64,000 nt of DNA from Macrostomum hystrix (lineage: Eukaryota > Platyhelminthes > Macrostomidae), in the NCBI GenBank assembly GCA_950097015.1, contig CATNEN010000038.1, positions 27,007,001 to 27,071,000 on the forward strand, written 5' to 3'. Under the pieces are notes generated by a model. It was given only the letters and a program-made list of their open reading frames with translations, made no database searches and had not been told where the DNA came from. The translations under genes and the position numbers were made by a program. The first letter of the stretch is position 1; every line of letters begins with the position of its first letter. Shown here one piece after another: positions 12,701 to 22,880 of the stretch.

Positions 12701-14806
12701 GCATTAATGCTGCACTGCTGCGTTTCTTGTCTGCAAGGTCGATCCATCACTTTCACAAATGTATATATATATATATATGCACACACAAATTCAATGTGTG
12801 TGTATGCCTTCTCTACCGCATGCTGCACTATAGTGAGGATATGTTTTCTTGACTGTCCTCCTAGCTGCAATTGTGGGACACGGAGGAGATGGGGAAGGAC
12901 TGGCAGCAGACCTATGACTGGACGACACAACTCAAGCTCACACTGACTCGGCCCTCCATCTCTGTCTTACTATCTCTTATTTTTGTGTTTTCTTACTAGT
13001 CGAGCTGCAAGCGACCAAGTTGGTGCTAAGGTCGAGTCTACATGACTACGAGTATGCCAAGCGTAACGGAGTCGGTCTGATAACGCAAAATAGAAATGCA
13101 TGTACGAAAAAATTTGTCAATAACCAGAATGACTCTAATGAGTAAACATTTCGAATCTTAATCAAGGCTCGGCAAAGCTTCAAAATACGCTCTGCAGATC
13201 CTTTTCAACAACTTATATCCCCGATTTAATTTATCCAGTGTTTGATTTTTCGCCTGTGTTTCTCCTGCGCCTCCTGTTCTCTCCACTGATTGATTTATAT
13301 ATCACCTGTCTAATCCTCTCCATCCTCATTTGTCAACGTATTCCGTCTCCTATTTTTGTCTTATCTACCGTCTCATCATTCTCCTGCCTTATATTTTTTA
13401 TGTCTTATCTGCCTTATCTAACTGTTTCATTTCTCTCTCACGTCTAATCTTTCGCCTGTCTTATAAGCATCATATATATCTTATCACTCAGCAGTTTTAT
13501 CTCTCACCTGTCTTATTTGTAGCCTATCTTATCTCTCTTACTTTCTTATTTCTCTTACTGTCTTATCTCTCACCTGTCTTATCTTTCTGTGTAATATTTC
13601 GCCTATGTATTTTATACGTATCTCATCTGCACTATAACCTAACTATCTTAACTCTCTAAGGCTGCTTAACTAACCTAATCTAATATAATCTAAAAAACTA
13701 ACATAATTATTTAACTCACACTATTAATCACTTTAAATTCAACGCTAAATGAAAGTATTTGTCAGTTAGACACACTTCTATAGGCCTGCTTATAGGGTCT
13801 CCAATTCACAGAAGCACTATATCACATTAAATATACATTATTCACCTTAATTTACATGTACAGATGTCTTTTAACATTACAGAGACTGCGTAGGTAATGA
13901 TTGAGTTAAGTCCCAGTTGGAAATTTTTAATGAAATTCTATACGGATGGAAAATGATCTATGAACCGGCCCCAATGGGACAACGGCATGGAAAAGAATTA
14001 GCAGACTTTTAATTGAAAAATGTTTCCCAAGTTGCTTGCTAGGCATGTTTTAAGTATAATAGCGAATAAAAATAGTCCAACTATAGTTCTACAAAATGAT
14101 GACAGTAAAAAACCTTCACTCCTAAAGGGCAATCTATTATCACTGAATTAAAACAATGTCAACCCATGACAGGAAATCTAATTAAATATGCACCAGCAAA
14201 GAGTGCATTCGCCATTAGATTTTTTGATCGAAGCATAACAACAATATTTATAAATTTATACTGTGAAGAGCTGAGGTGAGCAGGGGAGAGCTGAGGTGAG
14301 CAGGGGAGAGCTGTGGTGAGCAGGGGAGAGCTGAGGTGAGCAGGGGAGAGCTGAGGTGAGCAGTGAAGAGCTGAGGTGAGCAGGGGAGAGCTGTGGTGAG
14401 CAGTGGAGAGCAGAGGTGAGCAGTGAAGAGCTGAGGTGAGCAGGGGAGAGCTGTGGTGAGCAGGGGAGAGCTGAGGTGAGCAGGGGAGAGCTGAGGTGAG
14501 CAGGGGAGAGCTGAGGTGAGCAGGGGAGAGCTGAGGTGAGAAGGGGAGAGCTGAGGTGAGCAGGGGAGAGCTGAGGTGAGCAGGGGAGAGCTGAGGTGAG
14601 CTGGGAGAGCTGAGGTGAGCAGTGGAGAGCAGAGGTGAGCAGTGGAGAGCTGAGGTGAGCAGGGGAGAGCTGTAGTGAACTAGAATAATTGCAACAAAAC
14701 TCACCGCATTGCAGGTGTCAATCTTCATGCCGCTATTGAGAAAGTCCAACACCTTGGCGAGGTTGCCGGCGCGAGCGACGCGCAGAAAATTTTGATTCGG
14801 ATCCGC
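527..14806 (-). CDS. Ankyrin, ANK-repeat half (gene model, both ends incomplete)
   Basis: Spliced model, 5' to 3' on the minus strand: 14806-14705, 8595-8350, 7473-7144, 6505-5864, 3731-3528, 2677-1931, 710-527. Every junction has GT/AG borders and phase 0, and the joined frame is open for about 818 codons, enough for about 24 ANK repeats of 33 residues. Repeats carry the ankyrin signatures TPLHIAA and [10 protein letters not shown]. Order and wording follow the classical ankyrin-1/2/3 and Drosophila Ank membrane-binding domain, including the degenerate first repeat and the closing segment before the ZU5 module. Ankyrins tie ion channels and adhesion proteins to spectrin at the plasma membrane. 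The ZU5, UPA and death domains must lie left of position 1, and an initiator exon right of 14806 was not found. Identification is secure; orthology to a particular vertebrate paralogue cannot be judged. Confidence 0.93.
845..1415. repeat. Degenerate repeats of about 36 bp with GATCACGTGAC cores
   Basis: Roughly fifteen imperfect copies of a unit built on aaagatcacgtgacctgaat plus tcttagaaa. Many carry the palindromic CACGTG or CATGTG hexamer. It lies in the ankyrin intron next to the last ANK exon and is much more diverged than the other arrays here, so it is probably old. Confidence 0.75.
1735..1866 (-). mobile_element. SINE fragment with a Nin-like conserved core
   Basis: Read on the minus strand it runs from a tRNA-like box B (GGTTTCGATTCCC at about 1846-1858) into CACTTTACTCTGCATTGCTT and CACCCAGCTGTTAAATGTG. 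That order resembles the core shared by many invertebrate and vertebrate SINEs (the Nin/Deu group), as I remember it. Box A is not clear. The element may extend left to about 1500. Confidence 0.5.
1931..2677 (-). CDS. Ankyrin exon: ANK repeats about 16-23
   Basis: Two hundred and forty-nine codons from [13 protein letters not shown] to GADANMRNA. It opens with GTG as a valine codon right after the ccgcag acceptor, so this is not a translation start. The donor is gtgagt at 1930-1925. Repeats contain [11 protein letters not shown] and [14 protein letters not shown], typical of the second half of the ankyrin solenoid. It is the largest ankyrin exon in the window. Confidence 0.95.
3101..3446 (-). 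mobile_element. tRNA-derived SINE (family A), full copy with target-site duplication
   Basis: On the minus strand it begins with a tRNA-like head: box A GGCAGAGCGGTTAACGCG, then a box B-like GTTCGATTCC. The body contains GAGGCCACATTCATTTGGG and it ends in an AAT-rich tail. The direct repeat AGCTTATA flanks it at 3093-3100 and 3447-3454. The head resembles Leu/Ser-type tRNA. It lies in an ankyrin intron. Confidence 0.85.
3528..3731 (-). CDS. Ankyrin exon: ANK repeats about 14-15
   Basis: Sixty-eight codons from [14 protein letters not shown] to VAAREGHVE. The acceptor is tcgcag and the donor is gtgtgt at 3527-3522, phase 0. The exon is two 33-34-residue repeats offset by half a repeat, as in other ankyrin genes. 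Confidence 0.93.
3862..5770. repeat. 29-bp minisatellite, about 65 copies
   Basis: Tandem units built on tatctagggatctaggcatc followed by ccatctact. Two main variants (ggatcttggcatctcatcg and ggatctaggcatcccatct) tend to alternate, giving a 58-bp higher-order period. The array fills the ankyrin intron between the exons at 3731 and 5864. It shows no coding potential. Confidence 0.97.
5864..6505 (-). CDS. Ankyrin exon: ANK repeats about 8-13
   Basis: Two hundred and fourteen codons from [15 protein letters not shown] to AVRSNQ. It contains the conserved ankyrin stretch [17 protein letters not shown] followed by [15 protein letters not shown]. The acceptor is ccgcag and the donor is gtgact at 5863-5858, phase 0. 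Confidence 0.95.
6598..6738. repeat. Short array of about 34-bp units
   Basis: About four copies of a unit containing attagtggattgatatttaa and cctgaatct, directly upstream of a second, partly related array. Confidence 0.85.
6739..7075. repeat. 35-bp minisatellite, about 10 copies
   Basis: Near-identical units containing aagcagtgggtggatgataa and atcccaaatctccc. Some are 34 bp, so minus-strand frames run through as repetitive pseudo-ORFs. The array lies in the ankyrin intron between 6506 and 7143. Confidence 0.95.
7144..7473 (-). CDS. Ankyrin exon: ANK repeats about 4-7
   Basis: One hundred and ten codons from [10 protein letters not shown] to GADVNFQ. It includes the degenerate repeat with [13 protein letters not shown], which matches the ankyrin LPALHIAA repeat. 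The acceptor is tttccag and the donor is gtgagt at 7143-7138, phase 0. Confidence 0.93.
7578..8215. repeat. 20-21-bp minisatellite, about 30 copies
   Basis: Units read catttaggggtttcttagtg plus c, with a later subset missing one G. The array lies in the ankyrin intron between 7474 and 8349. The TTTAGGG string is incidental (see rejected items). Confidence 0.95.
8350..8595 (-). CDS. Ankyrin exon: ANK repeats 2-4 region
   Basis: Eighty-two codons from [14 protein letters not shown] to [10 protein letters not shown]. The acceptor is ttcgtag before 8595 and the donor is gtatgt at 8349-8344, phase 0 on both sides. It can accept either 14705-14806 or the alternative exon 12112-12432. The exon ends inside a repeat at the HLE|VV position, a classic ankyrin intron site. 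Confidence 0.93.
8690..8868 (-). mobile_element. SINE family A, 3' part of a copy split by a Harbinger insertion
   Basis: Matches the body and 3' part of family A (gacccgcagccagcgag; cacacacacagatactgtac; ttggccctcaagagc). It stops abruptly at 8868, where the Harbinger terminal inverted repeat begins. The other part of the same SINE resumes at 10108. Confidence 0.85.
8869..8897 (+). repeat. Left terminal inverted repeat of Harbinger element
   Basis: Pairs with 10079-10107 with one mismatch (position 9, A versus G). It ends in the palindrome GAGCAATTGCTC (8886-8897). Confidence 0.9.
9127..10064 (+). pseudogene. Harbinger transposase pseudogene
   Basis: Begins ATG at 9127 ([17 protein letters not shown]), then needs a frame change near 9215 to reach [16 protein letters not shown], the HTH-like region ([15 protein letters not shown]) and the first catalytic-Asp block [15 protein letters not shown]. 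Near 9693 an apparent in-frame-breaking deletion joins the WPG motif to [16 protein letters not shown] (second Asp block), losing the expected SVHDSR segment. A third frame change leads to [16 protein letters not shown] (the Glu block). A TAA then interrupts at 9900-9902 and the frame ends at 10062-10064. The DDE triad blocks can be recognised, but the gene cannot make a transposase. Confidence 0.9.
10079..10107 (-). repeat. Right terminal inverted repeat of Harbinger element
   Basis: Inverted partner of 8869-8897. It starts with the same palindrome GAGCAATTGCTC (10079-10090) and ends at CGGCC. Confidence 0.9.
10108..10205 (-). mobile_element. SINE family A, 5' (tRNA head) part of the split copy
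   Basis: Resumes with tctccgcggctgcgcccca and runs to the tRNA-like head (minus-strand GGCAGAGCGATTAACGCG). Removing 8869-10107 plus one TA restores a SINE collinear with the copies at 3101 and 28168. Confidence 0.85.
10206..11580. other. Ankyrin intron, no gene recognised
   Basis: AT-rich sequence between the split SINE and the CT-rich repeats. Only short unsupported reading frames were seen. Confidence 0.5.
11580..12030. repeat. CT-rich degenerate repeats of about 16-17 bp
   Basis: Loose tandem copies of tctaatctctcccgtgt-like units with many substitutions. They resemble the cleaner 16-bp array at 21130-21490 and lie just downstream, on the minus strand, of the candidate alternative ankyrin exon. 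Confidence 0.8.
12112..12432 (-). CDS. Candidate alternative first exon of ankyrin (107-residue unique N-terminus)
   Basis: An ATG at 12432 opens a 107-codon frame ending at a good donor (gtgagt, 12111-12106) in phase 0. An in-frame TAA lies two codons upstream of the ATG, so the start is well defined. The peptide begins [16 protein letters not shown], is basic and rich in Ser/Asn, and ends [12 protein letters not shown]. The phase matches the next ankyrin exon (8595-8350), so splicing would give an ankyrin in which this peptide replaces the first ANK repeat encoded at 14806-14705. A TATA-like attatatt (minus, 12553-12560) and a TTCAG initiator-like site (12531-12537) lie upstream. No known domain was recognised. 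It could instead be the first exon of a nested unrelated gene. Confidence 0.6.
13230..13640. repeat. CT-rich degenerate repeats (cttatctctcacctg type)
   Basis: Poorly conserved tandem pyrimidine-rich units between the two candidate ankyrin N-terminal exons. The plus-strand frames here are low-complexity and non-coding. Confidence 0.65.
14263..14680. repeat. 20-bp minisatellite, about 20 copies
   Basis: Units read gctgaggtgagcaggggaga with minor variants. The array ends about 25 bp from the donor of ankyrin exon 14705-14806, so it occupies the start of the following intron. The repeat includes many gtgagc strings that look like splice donors on the plus strand only. Confidence 0.95.
14705..14806 (-). 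CDS. Ankyrin exon: first (capping) ANK repeat
   Basis: Thirty-four codons starting [16 protein letters not shown] and ending DTCNA, the usual opening of ankyrins (compare SFLRAARSGNL...NTCN). The acceptor is cactag before 14806 and the donor is gtgagt at 14704-14699. It is phase 0 at both ends. It has no start codon in a sensible place, so a short upstream coding exon is expected but was not recognised. Confidence 0.88.
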
Positions 14807-16340
14807 CTAGTGGTAAAGTTGAATAAAAAATTATAAATAGACATGTGGCTAATAGGTTATTTTAACTCCTAATAGTTAAAGCTTAGGCTTTTAAATAGAT
14901 AGTTAGGATACTAAATAACGTCATGAGTACACAAAAGTATTGCTATGATTACCTTTAATTTAAAACCAGTGCCCATTTTATTTCTAAGCCAATACTTAGA
15001 GCTCTAATTAGTAATTGTAACAGAGAACTAACGAATATGCAAGTCTTTAACTGACTCAATCAATATAACTGATTAACTTTCATGTCTAGTAAATTATTAA
15101 TTAAGGTAGATTTCTCTGGAAAGATAATATAATAAAACTAAGAGTTTAACAAGCAAAACACTCGACTGTATTCAATAAAAATCAAATTTCGAGACTGTTC
15201 AAAAAAACTAAATCCGAAAACTGCGAAGGCGATAAATAACACGAAATCGATTTAGAGTTTCAATGACCGAAATACTAGCTCCTAGACCGACATTTGAAAA
15301 GCGAAACGTCGATGGAAAAAATGTTAAACCAAACTGAGAAAGAATAGCCGTAGAAATGGCTAGATTTCACAGAAAAAAATCGAAACGCAATCCTGGTCCG
15401 TCTGTCTCTCTAGCCTGTCTTTTTGTTTCAATTTTTAACATAGATTATCTCCCAGCTAAGGGTTGAACGAATACAGAAAAAATGTTCAGATTCTTCCACA
15501 TGGAAGAAATAATTCTGTACACTGTACAATAGTTTCCTGCACCAGCTGCACATCCCATCGTTTCCATTGTGCGCATACCTGGCATTAGCTAGTCGCATTC
15601 GGTCAAATCCCAAATAAAAAAACGAAGTTTCCCTGTAGTTTTATGACGAACTCGGCATTTTAACTAACACTATCGCCTGTCTCTCTGCAAACCTATTTCT
15701 TTATCTTACTTTATCTAATTTTCATCTTGGATTTGAACAAGCTGCTTTCCCAGGGAGGGATTTAATGCTATTTGGGAAGAAAGCTACAATACTTTACTTG
15801 GTATTATATACAGCTAGATTGTCTAGTATTCTATTGATTGCACAGCTACTAACCAGCTAACAGGGAATAAACATTTTAACAAGTATTTAGCAATTTTCAG
15901 TTCAGCCTACTCTAAGTAGTCAGTGTGCGACTTTGTTTTAGGCAATGATGGTCCGTCAAGGAAGGCTAAATTAAGAGGTTTTCCGTCTGGTATATCGCAT
16001 ATTTTGCGCAGGTTCCAATTATACTGAAACTCTCTTTGAGATTAAAAGAAAATATATTTTACGCATGTAGCTAGAAGTTTCTAGCGTAGAGAGTAAACTT
16101 ATTCAGTCTAACCGAATGTTAAGTCACAGCATTAGACAGAAACAAGACCGATAAGAACATAAGCCCAAGTAAAGGAAGTAATGCAATGTTAAATATCACC
16201 CCGACTGTACGATTGTATACGGCTGTGTGAAATACGATATCAACTGGCACAAAAACTATTGCATTAGTAATTAACTATGTTAGCTAATAAGACGTCCACA
16301 GATACAAACCTAATGCCAATGTACAGATTCACAGAACTAC
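14807..16340. other. AT-rich region upstream of the visible ankyrin N-terminus
   Basis: No exon, repeat array or mobile element was recognised. The missing 5' ankyrin exon could lie here or further right. Confidence 0.4.
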
Positions 16341-16344
16341 AAAA

Positions 16345-17632
16345 TGCACTCAGGGAACTGAAGATTGGAGGATTCAGCAGTTAAGGAACCAGATGCTGTC
16401 AGTGAGGACACTCAGGGAACTGAAGATTGGAGGATTCAGCAGTTAAGGAACCAGATGCTGTCAGTGGGGACACTCAGGGAACTGAAGATTGGAGGATTCA
16501 GCAGTTAAGGAACCAGATGCTGTCAGTGAGGACACTCAGGGAACTGAAGATTGGAGGATTCAGCAGTTAAGGAACCAGATGCTGTCAGTGAGAAGGACAC
16601 TCAGGGAACTGAAGATTGGAGGATTTAGCAGTTAAGGAACCAGATGCTGTCAGTGAGGACACTCAGGGAACTGAAGATTGGAGGATTCAGCAGTTAAGGA
16701 ACCAGATGCTGTCAGTGAGGACACTCAGGGAACTGAAGATTGGAGGATTCAGCAGTTAAGGAACCAGATGCTGTCAGTGAGAAGGACACTCAGGGAACTG
16801 AAGATTGGAGGATTTAGCAGTTAAGGAACCAGATGCTGTCAGTGAGGACACTCAGGGAACTGAAGATTGGAGGATTCAGCAGTTAAGGAACCAGATGCTG
16901 TCAGTGAGGACACTCAGGGAACTGAAGATTGGAGGATTCAGCAGTTAAGGAACCAGATGCAGTCAGTGAGAAGGACACTCAGGGAACTGAAGATTGGAGG
17001 ATTTAGCAGTTAAGGAACCAGATGCTGTCAGTGAGGACACTCAGGGAACTGAAGATTGGAGGATTCAGCAGTTAAGGAACCAGATGCTGTCAGTGAGGAC
17101 ACTCAGGGAACTGAAGATTGGAGGATTCAGCAGTTAATGAACCAGATGCTGTCAGTGAGGACACTCAGGGAACTGAAGATTGGAGGATTCAGCAGTTAAT
17201 GAACCAGATGCTGTCAGTGGGGACACTCGGGAACTGAAGATTGGAGGATTCAGCAGTTAATGAACCAGATGCTGTCAGTGAGAAGGACACTCAGGGAACT
17301 GAAGATTGGAGTATTCAGCAGTTAATGAACCAGATGCTGTCAGTGGGGACACTCAGGGAACTGAAGATCTGGAGGATTCAGCAGTTAAGGAACCAGATGC
17401 TGTCAGTGGGGACACTCGGGAACTGAAGATTGGAAGATTCAGCAGTTAAGGAACCAGATGCTGTCAGTGGGGACACTCTGGAACTGAAGATTGGAAGATT
17501 CAGCAGTTAAGGAACCAGATGCTGTCAGTGAGAAGGACACTCAGGGAACTGAAGATTGGAGGATTCAGCAGTTAAGTAACCAGATGCTGTCAGTGGGGAC
17601 ACTCAGGGAACTGAAGATGGAAGGATTCTGCA
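16345..17632. repeat. 62-bp minisatellite (65-66-bp variants), about 21 copies
   Basis: Units contain cagggaactgaagattggag, attcagcagttaaggaacca and gatgctgtcagtgaggacac. Some copies carry an extra gaag before gacact. It has the longest unit of any array in the window. Short frames through it are not genes. Confidence 0.96.
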
Positions 17633-18329
17633 GCTCCTGAATAAAGCAAAATTGTTTTTAAACACTACTCACAGCTTTTAACCTCCTCTCTTCTGTGGTA
17701 GAAAACATTTATCTTATTTTCTCTTTCAATTGTTAAAAGACAGTTGTTAGAAACAGAGTTAGTAGACAAATCACTGATGAAAGAAATTTTGTTATTCGGA
17801 TTCTCCAAATAATATTGTTAGACGATTTGCTGGCAATTTTCGACAAGCTCGAATTTATATACAGTTACACACTAAAGAGGAAGTGTTCTCTGTTAACACG
17901 AGAAAGGAAAAGAGGGTGTACAAGATCGTATTTAATAATTAAACCTAACCTTCCGGTGTGAACTTTCCCTATCACGATATCTCGGACTCGCCTAAATTAT
18001 CTCCCTAACTCAGTTGCTATTATCTAGCCTATACTCTATAAAATCGATATCCCTTCCATCAATTCCATTTTCAATTGTATCTAGCATACAAACGTGCTTA
18101 CCTGACCGGAATTGTGTACTTAGATGGAAAGGGGGGATAGATACAAGCACTGGCATTTCTGCGGCCACTCAAAATCCTATTCTAGCCTCCGCCAGTCTCA
18201 TCATTCTCAATCCCGTTGGGAAATCATTGCCTCTGTTCTGCATTAATTATAGAGATGGCTGACCAAGCTCTATACAGAATCACCCGGATACATATACTTA
18301 CTTCAATAGAATTAGTGATGAGTGAGAAC

Positions 18330-20040
18330 CAGGGGGTAGAAACGTAGTAGAAGAGGTGTAGACTGTAGAGTAGGAGAAACAGAGGGGTAGAGAGGGAGAA
18401 AGAGAACGGTAGAGAGGTAGAAACAGAACGGTAGAGAGGAAGAAACAGAACGGTACAGAGGGAAAAAAAGAAAGGTAGAGAGGGAGAAAGAGAGGAGAAG
18501 AGAAGAAGAAACAGAGAGGTAGAGTGGGAGAAAGGGAGGAGTAGAGAGGGAGAAAGAGAACGGTAGAGAGGAAGAAAGAGAGAAGTAGAGAAGAAGAAAC
18601 AGAGGGGTAGAGAGGGAGAAAGGGAGGGGTAGAGGGAGAAAGAGAGGAGTAGAGAGGGAGAAACAGAGGGGTAGAGTGGGAGAAACAGTCGGGTATAGAG
18701 GGAGAAACAGAGGGGTATAGAGGGAGAAACAGAGGGGTATAGAGGGAGAAACAGAGGGGTATAGAGGGAGAAACAGAGGGGTATAGAGGGAGAAACAGAG
18801 GGGTATAGAGGGAGAAACAGAGGGGTAGAGAGGGAGAAACAGAGGGGTAGAGTGGAAGAAACAGTCGGGCATAGAGGGAGAAACAGAGGGGTAGAGTGGA
18901 AGAAACAGTCGGGTATAGAGGGAGAAACAGAGGGGTATAGAGGGAGAAACAGAGGGGTATAGAGGGAGAAACAGAGGGGTATAGAGGGAGAAACAGAGGG
19001 GTATAGAGGGAGAAACAGAGGGGTATAGAGGGAGAAACAGAGGGGTATAGAGGGAGAAACAGAGGGGTATAGAGGGAGAAACAGAGGGGTATAGAGGGAG
19101 AAACAGAGGGGTAGAGTGGGAGAAACAGTCGGGTATAGAGGGAGAAACAGAGGGGTAGAGTGGGAGAAACAGTCGGGTATAGAGGGATAAACAGAGGGGT
19201 ATAGAGGGAGAAACAGAGGGGTATAGAGGGAGAAACAGAGGGGTATAGAGGGAGAAACAGAGGGGTATAGAGGGAGAAACAGAGGGGTATAGAGGGAGAA
19301 ACAGAGGGGTAGAGTGGGAGAAACAGTCGGGTATAGAGGGAGAAACAGAGGGGTAGAGTGGGAGAAACAGTCGGGTATAGAGGGAGAAACAGAGGGGTAT
19401 AGAGGGAGAAACAGAGGGGTATAGAGGGAGAAACAGAGGGGTATAGAGGGAGAAACAGAGGGGTATAGAGGGAGAAACAGAGGGGTATAGAGGGAGAAAC
19501 AGAGGGGTATAGAGGGAGAAACAGAGGGGTATAGAGGGAGAAACAGAGGGGTATAGAGGGAGAAACAGAGGGGTAGAGTGGGAGAAACAGTCGGGTATAG
19601 AGGGAGAAACAGAGGGGTAGAGTGGGAGAAACAGTCGGGTATAGAGGGAGAAACAGAGGGGTATAGAGGGAGAAACAGAGGGGTATAGAGGGAGAAACAG
19701 TCGGGTATAGAGGGAGAAACAGAGGGGTAGAGTGGGAGAAACAGTCGGGTATAGAGGGAGAAACAGTCGGGTATAGAGGGAGAAACAGAGGGGTATAGAG
19801 GGAGAAACAGAGGGGTAGAGAGGGAGAAACAGTCGGGTAGAGGGAGAAACAGAGGGGTATAGAGGGAGAAACAGAGGGGTATAGAGGGAGAAACAGAGGG
19901 GTAGAGTGGGAGAAACAGTCGGGTATAGAGGGAGAAACAGAGGGGTAGAGTGGGAGAAACAGTCGGGTATAGAAGGAGAAACAGAGGGGTAGAGTGGGAG
20001 AAACAGTCGGGTATAGAAGGAGAAATAGAGGGTTAGAGAG
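18330..20040. repeat. 22-bp minisatellite, about 77 copies
   Basis: Units contain gggagaaacagaggggtata, with interspersed tcgggtatag and agtgggag variants that recur in blocks and indicate higher-order duplication. The ends are more degenerate. Because 3 x 22 = 66, the minus strand stays open for about 600 codons as a 22-residue repeat, which is not evidence for a protein. Confidence 0.97.
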
Positions 20041-21130
20041 GGAGCAAGATGGAAAAGATATGAAAAATAAAACTAGTAGTTCATAGCAAACTCCTGACTT
20101 ACCAATTCTGGCATTATTGCCAACATACAATAACAACTTTATTGAAGTTTAATTAGGCCATACTTTGCTATTTTTTCTGCGACTTTATAATAGCTTTAAA
20201 GAAAAGCAAGTCAGAACCAAGGCTTTAATGAGAGCCAAAATTCGCATGCAACATAGCTATATGCGCATGTACTAAGTGTATAAGAGATTACATTTACTGA
20301 GAATGTTAACCGAGGTCTTTAAACAAACAATATTTTTCTATCTTACTCTTTCAGGCAAAGCCAAATGTTGTATCGAACCTCTCAACTGACTAACAAGCAA
20401 TTTATATAGGGCAAAAGCAAAGCAAAGTCGGAACAAACTGCATATATTAAGGGGCCATTAAACTGTCAAAAGAGAAGCGAGACTAGAGATTTCAATGCAA
20501 CTATTCTAGTTATTTATTTGCTTACTTAAGAGTCGGACTTAATTTCATATAAATTTATTGACAGATCGATTAGTTATTTTTAAAACAGCTGCTGATAAAT
20601 TAAACAAAACAGAAAAGGATTTCCTTAGCTAAAAACTCTACTAATAGTAGATCACATGTGGCTATAAAACTGCAAAAGGGGGGGGGCAAATTTCGTGGCG
20701 AAATTACAAATAGCATAAATTTTGTCTAGTCGATGTCTAATATAAAATTGTACGCAATATAAAACGCGTTCAGCAAGCGCAATAATTATTAAGCGCACAG
20801 TGGTGAGTTAGAAGCGTGAACAAGCACGCTTTGAGAGGACAACCATTTTTCACTGATAAGAATTAACTACGAGATATTACGAGTAATTTTGGTGGGCGCA
20901 CACACACAGCAGAATGACTTGACAGTATTGATAAGAACTCTTCGACTGAAGAAAATAGACAGAAATATGAATGATTTAGCTAGGGACCTTCTGTTCAAGT
21001 GTTGGTTTTAAAGAATTTTATATAATATATAAAACTGACAAATTAACGACACCTCAAAACATTAAATATGAGAAAACATAACTGATGGCCTGAACTATAT
21101 GACAGGAGTTATAAGCAGATGTTTTTCATA
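20040..21130. other. AT-rich interval, nothing recognised
   Basis: Unique-looking AT-rich DNA between the 22-bp and 16-bp arrays. No coding or mobile-element signal was seen. Confidence 0.45.
20103..20136 (-). other. Possible 5' exon end (donor only)
   Basis: On the minus strand GCCAGAATTG is followed by gtaagt (20102-20097), a near-consensus donor that could end a non-coding or short coding 5' exon of ankyrin. No matching upstream signal was recognised. Another donor-like site lies at 18301-18296. Confidence 0.2.
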
Positions 21131-21490
21131 TGTCTTATCTCTCCCGTGTCTCATCTCTAGTGTCTCATCTCTCCCGCGTCTCATCTCTCCTGTGTCTTAA
21201 TTCTCCCGTGTCTCATCACTACCGTGTCTCATCTCTCCTGTGTCTCATCTCTCCTGTGTCTCATCTCTCCCGTGTCTCATCTCTCCCGTGTCTCATCTCT
21301 CCCGTGTCTCATCTCTCCTGTGTCTTATCTCTCCCGTGTCTCATCTCTCCCGTGTCTCATCTCTCCCGTGTCTCATCTCTCCCCTGTCTCATCTCTCCTG
21401 TGTCTTATCTCTCCTGTGTCTTATCTCTCCCGTGTCTCATCTCTCCCGCGTCTTATCTCTCCTCTGTGTCATCCCTCCCGTATCTGATCT
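21130..21490. repeat. 16-bp minisatellite, about 21 copies
   Basis: Units read tctcatctctcccgtg or tcttatctctcctgtg. The array is pyrimidine-rich on the plus strand and is followed at about 21660 by a short (CT)n run. Confidence 0.95.
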
Positions 21491-22595
21491 CCACCTTGTA
21501 AGAATAGCCGCTGTTTTAACAGCTGTCTTTTTGTTTTCTTCCTTAGAAATTTATACCAGCCATATAACGTATAAGGTTGCCGACCACTGGTCTTCTGCAG
21601 TTATTATTTTCCGGCCTACTAAACATCGCTGCTCTATTAGGCCTTGCCGAGTTCCATCCTCTCTCTCTCTCTCTCTCACTATATTTTAAAGTTGCTAGCA
21701 AAGATGGCCAGATCTAATCCCCGAATCCCCAAGTTCTGTTCTTTCCCATCCCTATTCCTCAGCCCTGATGCCTCGCCCTAGCTATCGCTTCCCTCCCTCC
21801 CACCCACCCACTCTGTTCCGCCGTCTTTACCCCTCACCCCTCTCTCGCTCGCTCGCTCTCTCCCTCTTTCAGTTGTGCACAAGCAAGTATGGGGGGCAGA
21901 AGGGGCAGTAGAATAAAACTGCAATACGTATAAGAATATGATATACTGGACAGAGACGGGAAGTAAGCAATGAGACGGTTGAAAGTGGAGGGAGAGAGAG
22001 GGGTGAAAAATCGATAGTCTAGCCACCAAAACCCCCCATCCTGCAAACAACCACCCAATCCACACTCAACCAACCAAGCCTTCTCTCAAAAAAATAATAG
22101 CACTAGCTACAGTAAGTCTTCCTAAATCTGTCTAGAGCCAGGGCTACAGGATCGGATTGGGTGTATGGGTAGACACAAGGGAAAGACAATTAACATTTAT
22201 TATTTTAATGAGGAAACAGATGCCTGGGAAAATCTGAAAACAGCCGACAGTCTGGTGTTTTTCATCTTCTCGACTGACAGTTGATAATTAAATAATAAAT
22301 AACATGCATCTGACATTCACATATTATCATTGAGTTTAGGAATTATATTTTAAACAAAAAGTACATACTTGATAAAAGTACATACTTTTATAAAAAAATG
22401 CTTAAACTGTGCTTGGAGGGGAACACTCGAAGTGTTTTCCTAACAATATTCTAGAATTGAAAATCGAAACATTAATTACTTACTAATACTATAAAATTGG
22501 AAAGTAGACACAAAAATTAATGCTAAAAACTTACTACTTGAAAATAAATGTGCTAAAAAGTTATCTTTACTAAATTTAGACCACAAACATCACTG

Positions 22596-22880
22596 GCAGG
22601 GCTGACACTGACACCAAGGTCCCAAAGCTCAATTTCATGGAGAGAGAACAATTTAGGCCAACCTAGTCTACAATAGTGAGAGTGTACACTGCCTGATGAT
22701 GAGAAAACAGGGCACATGTACACAGAAAATGTCTGTGTATGGTATTTGTGTGTGTGTGCAAAGGAGTTAGCGAAATGGCCAGAATTACATCCTTGCTAGC
22801 TTCAGGTCTAGTCACTAAATGATGTGTCATTGCCAACAGCCCTGTTGCATTTTTTTAAAAGTTATTATTATGATTGTAAA
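22596..22880 (+). mobile_element. SINE family A, old diverged copy
   Basis: Recognisable order of family-A segments in plus orientation: accaaggtccc near the tRNA head, gtgtacactgcctgatgatgag, tctgtgtatggtatttgtg, ggagttagcgaaatgg and gtgtcattgcc, then a T/ATT-rich tail. It is far more diverged than the other copies. Confidence 0.7.

Noticed and set aside
18298-20136. Minus-strand 612-codon Pro/Ser/Leu-rich frame
   Set aside because: Translation of the 22-bp array (66 bp = 22 codons). The first codon is TTG, not ATG, and there is no unique coding sequence.
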